A program made the translations under genes and the position numbers. The notes beneath the pieces are model-generated. The model did no database searches, was not told the DNA's origin, and saw only the letters and a program-made list of their open reading frames with translations. A stretch of DNA of 64,000 nucleotides from Mycobacterium lepromatosis (GTDB taxonomy: Bacteria > Actinomycetota > Actinomycetes > Mycobacteriales > Mycobacteriaceae). This document shows positions 11,727 to 23,015 of the stretch, piece by piece. The stretch spans positions 806,001 through 870,000 of the forward strand of contig NZ_CP083405.1 of the NCBI RefSeq assembly GCF_000975265.2, given 5' to 3'. The first letter of the stretch is position 1. Every line of letters starts with the position of its first letter.

Positions 11727-11930
11727 GTGAGCCCGGTGAACGGGTTCCTGAATTGGTGGGACAGCTTCGAGCTATGGCTGTCAGGGATCGCCTTCGTGTT
11801 ACAGGCGGTTTTGGTGATGCCGGTAGTTCTTGTGCTTGCCTATGGCACCGCATTATTGTTAGATGCGGCTCTCGGCAAGGGCATCCAGTTGATGCGTCGA
11901 GCCTACCGCCCTGACCCGGCGCGCGGTTAA
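11727..11930 (+). CDS. Small conserved membrane protein (Rv2401A-like)
   Basis: This 67-residue product starts at GTG 11727 (MSPVNGFLNWWDSFELW) and has one long hydrophobic segment (about residues 20-47, FVLQAVLVMPVVLVLAYGTA) followed by a basic tail ending RRAYRPDPARG. Mtb has a small predicted membrane protein at this position upstream of subI. It is open and well composed in a decayed area, which suggests it is real. Its function is unknown. Confidence 0.6.
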   Translation: MSPVNGFLNWWDSFELWLSGIAFVLQAVLVMPVVLVLAYGTALLLDAALGKGIQLMRRAYRPDPARG

Positions 11931-11935
11931 TCTGA

Positions 11936-12013
11936 ATGCCTCGGTCACATGTGACGTTGGTGTTGGTCGTCCTCGTGATTATGGTGATAGTGGCGTGGGT
12001 GCTGACACGCTAA
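11936..12013 (+). CDS. Candidate 25-residue single-pass membrane peptide
   Basis: An ATG five bases after the stop of the preceding small gene opens MPRSHVTLVLVVLVIMVIVA followed by WVLTR and TAA at 12011-12013. The composition is a basic N-terminus, about 17 hydrophobic residues, and a terminal arginine, as in small stress or transporter-associated membrane peptides. No Shine-Dalgarno is apparent, so translation would depend on coupling to the upstream gene. The call rests on composition and spacing only. Confidence 0.35.
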   Translation: MPRSHVTLVLVVLVIMVIVAWVLTR

Positions 12014-12065
12014 GCAGCATTGTGTTGCTGACCTGCTTAGTGGTGATGAGGCCGCCCGATTCTGT

Positions 12066-12081
12066 TAGGCTTTGCGCCATG
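12066..12081 (+). promoter_or_regulatory. -10 element positioned for a leaderless mRNA
   Basis: TAGGCT at 12066-12071 fits the mycobacterial -10 consensus TANNNT. Seven bases separate it from an ATG at 12079, so a transcript starting at the usual distance would begin at or within a base of the start codon. No convincing -35 box is seen, which is common in mycobacteria. Confidence 0.5.
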
Positions 12082-12189
12082 CATGTAGCACCCGGTGTTT
12101 TGGAGTGCTGTGTCCTCGTCAACTATCGTTGCAGACGCCAAACCCGTGAGTGGTCTGGTATGGAGTTCGTGAATTCTCTCCAGTTCTAG
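12079..12189 (+). CDS. Candidate leaderless cysteine-codon leader peptide upstream of subI
   Basis: The 36-codon ORF from ATG 12079 has adjacent Cys codons at positions 10-11 (12106-12111, TGC TGT) and another at 18 (12130-12132), and ends at TAG 12187-12189. It sits directly behind a -10 motif at leaderless spacing and 57 bases ahead of the subI start. Leaderless polycysteine short ORFs acting as cysteine-responsive attenuators before sulfur-assimilation operons are described in mycobacteria. The match of position, codon content and promoter spacing supports this reading, but only three Cys codons remain. Confidence 0.5.
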   Translation: MHVAPGVLECCVLVNYRCRRQTREWSGMEFVNSLQF

Positions 12190-12191
12190 GT

Positions 12192-12241
12192 GCCTTCCCG
12201 CAACGATGCGATCGAGATGCCTACGTCTCGCACTGGAAGGC
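12192..12241 (+). promoter_or_regulatory. Anti-SD/SD pair that could sequester the subI ribosome-binding site
   Basis: GCCTTCC at 12192-12198, starting two bases after the leader stop codon, is perfectly complementary to GGAAGGC at 12235-12241. The latter contains the subI Shine-Dalgarno GGAAGG, six bases from ATG 12247. A 7-bp stem with a 36-base loop would hide the site. A ribosome terminating on the leader would cover the left arm. The regulatory meaning is inference. Confidence 0.4.
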
Positions 12242-12246
12242 TGCTA

Positions 12247-13293
12247 ATGTTTAACTACATTGGGCGAGTATTGCGCTGGCGGAACTTGATGGTTGTCGGG
12301 GCCGTGTTTGCCTCGACTATCGATATGGTTGCTGCGTGTCATGGTGGTGCCAGCAACGTCGTTGGCGGCGGGCTGGTGCATGCGCATACAAGTATCGCCC
12401 TGGTCGCTTACTCGGCACCGGGACCTGGTTGGGGCAAAGTGATTCCGGCGTTTAATGGCACTCGGCCGGGCGATGGTGTGCAAGTGATAACGTCGTATGG
12501 CGCTTCCAGCGAGCAGTCTCGCGGTGTTGTCGATGGCAAGCCAGCTGACATCGTGAACTTCTCGGTTGAAACGGACATAACCAGATTGGTCAAGGTAGGC
12601 AAGGTGTCCAAGGACTGGGATACCGACGCCACGAAGGGAATCCCGTTCGGATCCGTGGTGACGTTGGTTGTGCGCACCGGCAATCCCAAGAACATCAAAG
12701 ATTGGGATGATCTGGTGCACCCCGGTGTGGAGGTGATCATGCCCAATCCGATTAGCTCGGGCTCGGCCAAGTGGAATCTTCTTGCTCCGTACGCCGCCAA
12801 AAGCGAAGGTGGCCGCAATAGCCAGGCGGGGATTGATTTTGTGAACCGGTTGGTGGCCGAGCACGTCAAATTGCGGCCAGGATCCGCGCGAGAAGCTACC
12901 GATGTCTTTGTCCAGGGTAGCGGCGACGTGCTGATCAGTTATGAGAACGAGGCCATCGCCGCCGAGCGGCAGGGCAAGTCGGTCGAACACATCAATCCGC
13001 CGGTTACCTTCAAGATCGAAAATCCGTTGGCGGTGGTGAGCACTAGCGCGCACCTCGAGGTCGCGACCGCGTTCAAGAATTTCCAATACACAACTGCCGC
13101 GCAGGGTTTGTGGGCGCAGGCAGGTTTTCGTCCGGTGGATCCGGCGGTCAGTGCTGATTTCAGCGACCAATTCCCGGTGCCGGTGAAACTGTGGACGATC
13201 GCCGACCTGGGTGGCTGGAGCACGGCGGATCCGCAGCTATTCGACAAGAACACCGGCAGCATCACCAAGGTCTATATGCAAGCCACCGGATGA
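12247..13293 (+). CDS. subI: Sulfate-binding lipoprotein of the sulfate ABC transporter
   Basis: SubI captures sulfate (or thiosulfate) outside the membrane and delivers it to the CysT-CysW-CysA permease. ATG 12247 follows GGAAGG by six bases; the frame is open upstream from GTG 12190, but that start has no such site. The product is 348 residues with a lipoprotein signal peptide whose lipobox V-A-A-C ends at Cys31. The mature part has the family motifs YSAPGPGWGKVIPAF, VITSYGASSEQSR and DIVNFSVETDI, plus NPKNIKDWDDL. It is intact, while the permease genes downstream are dead, so its continued use is unclear. Confidence 0.92.
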   Translation: MFNYIGRVLRWRNLMVVGAVFASTIDMVAACHGGASNVVGGGLVHAHTSIALVAYSAPGPGWGKVIPAFNGTRPGDGVQVITSYGASSEQSRGVVDGKPADIVNFSVETDITRLVKVGKVSKDWDTDATKGIPFGSVVTLVVRTGNPKNIKDWDDLVHPGVEVIMPNPISSGSAKWNLLAPYAAKSEGGRNSQAGIDFVNRLVAEHVKLRPGSAREATDVFVQGSGDVLISYENEAIAAERQGKSVEHINPPVTFKIENPLAVVSTSAHLEVATAFKNFQYTTAAQGLWAQAGFRPVDPAVSADFSDQFPVPVKLWTIADLGGWSTADPQLFDKNTGSITKVYMQATG

Positions 13294-14106
13294 CGGCTCG
13301 TTAATCGATACTTGTTCGTTGCGCCGGTTCGGTACCATTGTGTCGCTTCGGATTGGTGCGGCTATGGTTGTGGCTTTCGATGATCTTGCTGCTGCTGCCC
13401 CTGGCTGCCATTGTGTGGCAGGACGCTGGCCGCTGGCGACCCTTCCTGTCTGGTAGTCACATCGCACGCCGCGATGGACCCGCTGCGGGTGATGCTGACC
13501 ATCTCCGCTGGGGTTGCGGTAATCAACATTGTGTTCGTTCTGTTGATTGCCTAGGTGTTGGTGCGTGACGATGTCGTCGGCAAACGGTTGGTCGATGCGA
13601 TGATCGATCTGTTGCTTGCGTTGCCTACGATTGTCGCCAGCCTGGCGATGCTGGCTCTTTATCGGAACAACAGTCCGGCGGATCTTCATTTGCAGCACAC
13701 CGAATGGTGCGTATGAGTGGCGCTGGTGTGCGTTACGTTGTCGTTCGTAGTGCGTGCTGTCGAATCGTGGCTGTTAGAGATCAATCTGGGCGGACGAAGA
13801 GTCGATGGCGTCGTTGGGCGCCAGCAGCCCGAAAAATCTTTATCTCGGCGGTTTGTTCTGCCATCGGTTACTTCGGTGTTGTTATCAGTTGCGGGCCTGG
13901 TGTTTTTGCGGGCTATCGGCGATTTCGGTTCGGTGGTGCTGATTGGTGGTGCGGTGCCGGGGAAGACTTCAGTGTTATCGCAGTGGATCCAGACCTTGAT
14001 TGAGAACGGCGACCGCACTGGTGCTACCGCAATCTAGATTGCATTGCTGTTGTTCTTGTGTGTCGTACTCCTCTTACTGCGGGTCGTAAGCGCGCATGCG
14101 GACTGA
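13290..14106 (+). pseudogene. cysT: Sulfate ABC transporter permease CysT, broken
   Basis: The ATG at 13290 overlaps the subI stop (ATGA), and a stop appears after four codons (MTAR). Later segments in various frames match CysT in order: LLLLPLAAIVWQDAG, LTISAGVAVINIVFVLLIA then stop, VLVRDDVVGKRLVDAMIDL, ALPTIVASLAMLALYRNNSP, and VLIGGAVPGKTSVLSQWI ending near 14036. At least four in-frame stops or shifts are present. It would have been one of the two membrane subunits for sulfate import. Confidence 0.88.
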
Positions 14107-14123
14107 CAAGAGGAGATAGACAC

Positions 14124-14290
14124 ATGACGGCATCGTCGCGATTTAGCTACCTGCTCCTGTCTGTCACCTTTGCCTAAATTGTTGTGCTGCTGGTTATTCT
14201 GGTTGCGCGTTATGTTTCGGTCGCTCACAGTGACGGTGTTCTGATCAAATCAGAGCACGCTGGCACTGGCGTGACCCGGGTGGAAGGTTC
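14124..14290 (+). pseudogene. cysW: CysW permease remnant (5' end only)
   Basis: An AGGAG site at 14111-14115 precedes ATG 14124, giving MTASSRFSYLLLSVTFA and a TAA, then IVVLLVILVARYVSV in frame. This matches the start of CysW in position and hydrophobic pattern. The rest of cysW and all of cysA, with its Walker motifs, are not found. A large deletion has removed them before the MPT63-like fragment. Confidence 0.6.
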
Positions 14291-14419
14291 CATACGATGC
14301 CCTGACGCAAAGGTTCCTGGCAATGTCCCGGGTGCGCAAAACCTCCTCAACTCCACAAGGCGCGGTACGGGGAGAGACGTGCCATGGATTAGGTGTGTGT
14401 CGCCGGGCCAGCCAGTCCA

Positions 14420-15001
14420 CCCAGTGCCGGACCTGCGTTCAGCGGTTTGCCCGGCATCGGGGCCCGGTACGTTTGACGTCCAGATCAGAATGTCCTGCAG
14501 TCCATCGTCATAGACCACAGTATTCGGCTTGCGCCACAGTACAGGGTGTCCCTCGATTCGCTGTCTTGCGGTATGGGAGCCGGATTAAGGCCATTCGGGA
14601 CCGAAACGTTATCAACTAGCCTGTATGTCTGGTCGTTAGGCCCACAGGCGCGGAAGTCTTTCACCATGGGGGTGACAACTTCGCTGTCCGACCTGGCTGC
14701 GACGTCTTCTTGATAGAGCGTTCCCTTAGAGGGTGTAGCCAGGGATCTTTATGCTGTTGGGCAACAGTTTACCCACTCTGTAAGAGGTAACCATTGGCCC
14801 GTTGACCAGGTGTTGACTGGTAACGAATCCCTGGCTTTTGGCGCGGTGTAGGCAGTTGCTGCGGTGAAAATGCTTACCGAAGTTATTCTCCACGGCACCG
14901 AAGGTCGGCTTGACAGTGAGCGTTGTGAGCTTCACGGGGGCTCTGTATATTTTCTTCGTGTTGTTCGAGTGACTACGCAATAGCGGACAAATCGCACTCA
15001 A
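14420..15001 (-). pseudogene. MPT63-like (DUF1942) secreted protein, decayed
   Basis: On this strand the segments VTSYRVGKLLPNSIKIPGYT, SDSEVVTPMVKDFRA, TYRLVDNVSVPNGLNPAPIP and YDDGLQDILIW occur in order, interrupted by a stop at 14726 and a frame change near 14510. They line up with the immunoglobulin-like MPT63 fold (IPGYPVAGQVWEA, VTPAVSQFNA, NNGMEDLLIW). No intact signal peptide is visible upstream. It does not belong to the sulfate locus and marks the edge of a rearranged zone. Confidence 0.5.
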
Positions 15002-15319
15002 TCGGTACTTAATTTATTGGCGTAACCAAGCGACAGCAACTTTAAATGTGACTGCACCGAGGAAGATCTCTTATCCTTCCTGTATGACTGCGCAAAAAGT
15101 TAATAAAATTTTGCGCCGCAAAATGTTTGAAAAACTTCTTTTATATTGGTATCAGTTGCCACTACTTCAGAAAGTCTGCGTATCCAATTGTCTCGAGTAG
15201 CGCTCATCGCCATCGCGAGGGGCTGCCAACTGTGACGTGTTGCGTGGTCGGTATCTATAGGTGCTGCGCTGTAGGAATGGGTGTTTGGGAACGCTGCGCT
15301 CGAACGGGTGGTCATGGAA

Positions 15320-15402
15320 GCCGCTGGGGTCGATGATGACCTCGTGCGGGACATGACCGAGATTTTGACCTTGATGTGTGCTCGCTTTATGGCAAGCGGG
15401 TA
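15320..15402 (+). pseudogene. Serine recombinase (IS607 TnpA) C-terminal remnant
   Basis: The frame reads AAGVDDDLVRDMTEILTLM then CARFMASG and a TAG at about 15400. The DDDLVRDMTEILTSMCARLYG block is diagnostic of mycobacterial IS607/IS1535-type resolvases. The catalytic serine domain upstream is not readable. It directly precedes tnpB, as expected for this element type. Confidence 0.6.
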
Positions 15403-15466
15403 GATGAGAACCGTGCCAAGTGGTGCATTGGTAGCTGCCGTTATTGTAGGACCGCGAAGCAGTTTT

Positions 15467-16500
15467 ATGGTTAAATTCGAGGTCTCCGAGGGCTGGACGC
15501 TGTAGGTGTTTCAGTTCACCTTGGACTGAACCCTCGAGTAAGTTTCCTGTTTGCGATTACAGTTCGGTGGCTACCGTTATATCCGCAACCGGGTGATGCG
15601 CACTTTGAAGAAAGATATCATCTGTTACTGCGAGGTCACAGAGGAGGTCGACAAGCCTAACTTTGCTGGATTGCGCGAGTGTTGGAATCAAGTCAAAGAC
15701 GCTAAGCGTCGATACCGGCATCGGCCAGGTGTGGTGGACCGGGATCAGCAAGAAGGCGTTCGCCGATGGTGTTCGCGCTGCGTTGGACGGTTACTGGAAT
15801 TGGCAGTAGGCCAGGTTGGGTAAGCGGTCCGGCTGCCGGGTTGGCTTCCTCGCTTGGCGAAGAAGAGCCAAGACCGTGACCGGATTACGTTCACCACCGG
15901 CGCGATTCTGGTAGAGACCGACCGGCGACATGTCACCCTGCCTAGGACCGAGCGTGCGCTGGTGCATGATAAAACTCGCCGCCTCCAACGTCTCTTGGCC
16001 ATAGGGCGAGTACGGATACCGGCGGTTACCGTATACCGCAAGAGAACCCGGTTTATCACTGTGTTCGGCGTGCTGGTGTAACGTCCCCAACAACCCGTTG
16101 TCGCTAACTCTGATTGCCGTGTCGAGGTCATCCGAGCGTGTCCTGAACTCGTGCTTTTTGGAAATAGTGTTGAAAGAGCTGTGGCACCTGTCGCGGCGGA
16201 AGTCGAACAGCAGCAGGGGTTCTCGCCACCACGCCGAAGCGACACAACAGATTGCCAGGCTGCGGTGCCGGAATGCTGCGGCAAAAAAGAACTGACCGGT
16301 GCGACGCTGTGGCCTGTCCGATTCGACACTGGGTGAACACCGCCGCCAGTTAGCCTACAAAACCCGTTAGTAAGGATCATGTCTCACCCTTGCTAAAACC
16401 CACTGGTACCTGTAGTCGAAACTTGCCACGTCTGCGGCCACAGGCAGGCGATCGAATGAGCTGAACACTGGAATTCAACCCTTCTCTGACGGCGGATACG
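15467..16500 (+). pseudogene. IS607-type TnpB, decayed
   Basis: From ATG 15467 the sequence starts MVKFEVSEGWTL then stop. Further segments fit mycobacterial IS1535-type TnpB: LRECWNQVKD, KKAFADGVRAALDGYWNWQ, KKSQDRDRITFTTGAILVET, DRRHVTLPRTERALVHDKTR, and a zinc-ribbon piece VVETCHVCGHRQAIE near 16410. Several frameshifts and stops separate them, and the nuclease core after about residue 200 is shortened. TnpB is an RNA-guided nuclease that helps retain the element; this copy is inactive. Confidence 0.72.
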
Positions 16501-17188
16501 GGGACCACCAGTCACTAACGTGACAGCGACGCTGCGGTCACTTTCCGCACTATGAGAAACTTGTTGCGAGTGATAGCGGCGTCGACCCAGATGGGATCGC
16601 CGTAAAGAGTGGAGGCAACTGTAAGATCCGGCCTGGCCGTGAAGCGCGGAAGGGAACCGGCCGCTGGGTTGGGGAACAACCCTGAGATGGGGTGTGGGGC
16701 GCGTAACTACTAAAGATCATTCCTTGCAACGGTAGCACTGCCAGCATCCACAAGTGTTTTCACGACGAACTGGCTGTCGATTTTCGCGATCGTTTCCCGG
16801 GGCTGTACCCGATTGTGTGTCAGGCCGCAGTGCGATCGGCCAGAGTTCGAGCATGTTCACAGCAATCTAACGCGGTGACGCATTTTACCAGTGTGGGTGC
16901 GCACTCAGCTGCTGTGCCATCGCGATGCTGATGTCCCGTGCGTAGGTCTGTACTCGATAGAGCAGTAGATCAGGCCCAGAAACCGCGGCGCAATGGGTTA
17001 CAAGCAGGCATCTTGGTTACGCAACTGGCGAACCGCATAGGCCGGGTAAGCATCCGGTCGGGTGACGAACGTGGTGGTCACTCCCATTCACCGGGTGCCC
17101 GCGTTAAGGACGCGTGTGGCCAGGTGGCCGCTGTGCATTCGTCTGTGCGCTCGCGCCAGCTCTACGATGCGGTCCTGAGGGCACGCCA
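16501..17188. other. No recognisable gene
   Basis: I see short open stretches on both strands but no domain or known mycobacterial protein. The stretch lies between the IS607 remnant and repeat copy 1 and is probably decayed coding sequence. Confidence 0.4.
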
Positions 17189-17627
17189 GGTGTGGTTGTG
17201 CTGGTTGTTGGTGGTTATTTCTTGCTGGTTTGGTTTTGTGTGGTTGAGGGGTGTGGTGGGTTATGTGGTGGGGATCGGTGGTGTGGGTTGTGTTGGTGGT
17301 TTAGGGTTGGTCGCGGCGTAGGTGGGCTGCTTGCAAGGGCCGCCGAGTAGTTGGTGTTGGTCACCGGCCGCGACATCGAAGCTGGCGATGCTGGGGGTGC
17401 GTCTGGTGTGGCGGGTGGCCGGGGATCAGTTGCGCTTTTCTGGTGATGTGTTAGCCCGCCACGCGCACAAGTCACCAGATCACGCCGTGGATGGCTTTTA
17501 TCTTCCTTCCGCGGTCGATCCCCACAAAAAGTCAAGTACTGCCCTAGGCTAGAGCACCGCCGTACGCGTCATCACCGGCTGCGAGGTCATCGACGAACTG
17601 TGAAACCAACACGACACCAACACAGCC
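17189..17627 (+). repeat. 439-bp dispersed direct repeat, copy 1
   Basis: This segment recurs in the same orientation at 46000-46438 with a constant offset of 28,811 and no indel; by eye I find one difference (A at 17613, G at 46424). The left end is extremely GT-rich on the plus strand (GTGTGGTTGTGCTGGTTGTT) and the right end AC-rich (CCAACACGACACCAACACAG), giving a loosely inverted character. It carries open frames on both strands that resemble nothing I recognise. AC-rich sequence continues to about 17690 in this copy only, so the full element may be longer. Confidence 0.95.
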
Positions 17628-19029
17628 AACCACTCGTTCACCACACCCCTGACCAACACCATCACCAACACAACACCCCAGTTGGATTTGTCTTAGCGCA
17701 CAAGAGTGCACACGGAGTTAGCACAGCACGCCCGGCGCCGAACACGCCATTGTTGTCGAGGATCAGCTGCTGCGAAGGCGAGGAACATCGTCGAGCGTGC
17801 GCGGCAACACGTAGAGAGCCAGCTGTCGGTTCGCTACGTCGAATTCTCCTAGGAGTGCACAGCCACCGTGCTCCCAGAACGACGCACATCGTTTTTCGAT
17901 GGTACGGATCGAAAATTACTCGGCTACAATGTAGTTCAAATTTTAGCGCACTGGCAACAAAGTGGAGAAGCAGGAACTGAACGATCGCGTTGCTCATGAC
18001 GGCCGGGTCGGCGATGGCCGCGTGGATACCAAGATCGTAAGGGTCGAATTAATATTGAGTAAAGATAGAATCCTTTACAGAAAGACTATTTAAGACAGCC
18101 ATGACCTTTCCCTATCCAGGACGTCAAGGTAAGACAGCGAATAGGTGCCGTCGAATTGTGCTCGCAGGTAACGACCCCAGGGCGACACCGATCAGACGGA
18201 TTACCATATCTTAACCAAATGAGGTTGGCTCACACACTCGGCAATCATCTCAGCGTCGGCATTTGGGTCGGCCAGCCGAAAAGCGCACAATATGGGCACC
18301 TCTCTAGCGTGGGCGGAACGGGTACGTGCCGGACCTCGTCGGTGAGAGCAGTCAGTTACTGTGGGAAAACGCGTCGGCCTCACTAATGTCAGCCAGAGAG
18401 CATACCGAACCTGCAAGTCCTTCAAGACCGACATCCATCAATCAACTAGCACCGAGACCCAACCCAGTCACAGCTTGCGTATCGTCGAGCGACGCCTTTA
18501 ACAGGACCAATGCGCCAACGCCCAGCTTGGATAGCACCCCAACTGTTTAAGACTAACCAGAGCCATCACCAACCCCAACTTAGCGCAGTCAAGACCGGAC
18601 CCACCACACAGCTGCTCCAACTTATCGACCCACTTCCGTACCACAGCCAAACTGTCGAGGCTGAATCCATATTAGCCGTCTTCCCAAGACGCCGCTCGCA
18701 ACAGAGCAGGATCGCTGTCACCGTCGGCACGAAGTAGATCGTGAGTATCGCTGTAGTCAGACACGTCAGCGCGAGCGATTCTTGTGCCGAGAACAGCTCG
18801 ATCCCGACAGCGGCCTTGATGGGTGCGAATATCCACCCGGTATCGGGGCGGAAAATCGATCACATAAAGCACCTGTGTCACGAACGGCAATGGAGTAATG
18901 TCGCCGACAACGCTCGCTGCCAGGTACGTCGCCAACACTTCATAGGTGCGCACTGATGCCATGACCCCCGATAGCGGTTCAGTAGTAATACGTGTCCGAC
19001 GACGCGAGTGAGTGAACCGGTTCGCCGTA
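17628..19029. other. No recognisable gene
   Basis: The first 60 bases continue the AC-rich composition of the repeat. A minus-strand open stretch at 18672-19091 (with YEVLATYLAASVVGDITPLP) may be decayed coding sequence linked to the CitE-like pseudogene upstream of it, but I cannot name it. Confidence 0.4.
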
Positions 19030-19899
19030 ACAGTCGGACACTTCGATGCCGTACGCACGAGCCAACTCAAGGATCTTCGTGACCTGGGCAATGCTCAGCA
19101 GGTCAGAGTCGTTTCCGACCTCTCCTTGTCACATTCGAAATCAACGAGAAAACCTTCTTACCAAGCAATTTCGTTCTTTTACGGAAATAGTCCCTCATGC
19201 ACCTCCGCACATTGGTTCGGTGTGAGACAAATTTTTGCCCGTCATACCAAATTCAGTGTAAACAGCCATCGCCTAGATGAGACTTCAACTAGTGGAGCCG
19301 ATAGTCGACCCACTGATCGCACTGGGCAGGGTAGCCGCCTTGGCGGCGATGGTGAAGCGTGATCACACGTACGCCAGGGGTAGTCGGGTTTTCTCCAACA
19401 CCGGTGTCACGACGGAAATCGTCAATGCCGAAAACAAACCGAAAAGTGCCATTGGCGGCCGCGATGGCGGTGATGCGCTGCTAGAAACCCCGGTCCGTCA
19501 GCAACCAGCGCCACGATCGGCACGTTGGACAGTAGTTTCGCAGTCTCGGTGACATGGTCCACCGATTCGACCATCACCAACATCACTCCACCAACCGGGC
19601 TAGCGGCCAACCCGGCTATGTCGTCTACCCACCAAGGGGTGCCGAAGCCGTTGATATGAACCGAGTCGGAGTTTTCGGTGCTAAGCCAACTGCACGACGT
19701 AGCCACGAGCCACAAGCTTGTCCTTGGGAACGACCGCATCCTCCGATGTCAAACACGACCGTGTTGGCGCAGTAGCGCGCCGCGGATTGGAACCGGTCGG
19801 CATGCACACCGTTGACCAAGAGCTAGCTTTGATCCAGAAGCGTATCGATACCTGAACTAACGTCAGCAAGATCCGCAGAATGGACATCGAACTGCTCAT
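19030..19899 (-). pseudogene. HpcH/HpaI aldolase (CitE-like lyase), decayed
   Basis: From 19899 downwards, frames read RFQSAARYCANTVVFDI, EDAVVPKDKLVARGYV, INGFGTPWWVDDIAGLAASP, VGGVMLVMVESVDHVTETAK and LLSNVPIVALVADGPG. These match the CitE/citramalyl-CoA lyase pattern (VVFDLEDAVPP, VRINGFGT, VMLPKVES, ALVETARG). Lower fragments GMTGK and LLSIAQVTKILELARAYGI fit the C-terminal part. Several frameshifts break it. Confidence 0.6.
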
Positions 19900-20300
19900 A
19901 ACATTAAATTGACCTGTCGTCAGAGCTATCCCGTGGGCGCATAGCTCGTTTCTTCACCCTCCCTAAACCGTAGCTGCATCGCGAAACAAATGGTCCGGAT
20001 ACCCCAAAACGGTCCGGATTAGAACCATGACAGCTTCTCTCCCGTCTCCCGGAAATCTTCTCGGCGCGAGGAGATACACACATAATGGCTTGAGCGAAAC
20101 AGTGCGGGGTCGTGCGAAACATCTTCCTGATAGTCAGCGTCAAAACCTGAGGAGTACACTCGAGCAGATACGCACGCCGTATCCTTAGTGTCGCGCGTTT
20201 GAAGTTCGTGTACTACTTGCCGAAGTGTAGTTTATGTGTGCGTCCTGTTGTGGGTGGGTTGCGAGGTGGTGGGTGTCGCGGTGACGACGACCAGATAACC
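19900..20300. other. No recognisable gene; 3' flank of rnj
   Basis: Nothing identifiable in either strand. A GT-rich patch at about 20220-20290 lies just beyond the rnj stop codon. Confidence 0.4.
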
Positions 20301-22909
<2,609 letters not shown>

Positions 22910-23015
22910 TTACCTGGCGAAGCCAAGCTTTCAGCAACTGAGCAAGGGTGCATGTTTGTCAAGCGACACGCCGTTTGGGTTGTACCTCCGCAGGCGCTAG
23001 CAACGGCCCCAGGAA

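Larger units (their letters stand above)
15200..16500 (+). mobile_element. IS607-type insertion element remnant (resolvase plus TnpB)
   Basis: Two decayed genes in IS607 order are recognisable. The first ends with GVDDDLVRDMTEILTLMCAR (15323-15382), the C-terminal signature of the small serine recombinase TnpA of this family. The second, from ATG 15467, is a TnpB-like protein. I could not define the element ends, because IS607 elements lack terminal inverted repeats and target duplications. The element is immobile. Confidence 0.7.

Noticed and set aside
12244..13170. 308-codon frame opposite subI
   Set aside because: It mirrors the codon structure of the intact subI gene and resembles no known protein.
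17215..17552. Open frames inside the 439-bp repeat as a transposase
   Set aside because: They are identical in both copies because the DNA is, but carry no DDE, HTH or resolvase motif, and the composition is simple GT/AC-rich sequence.
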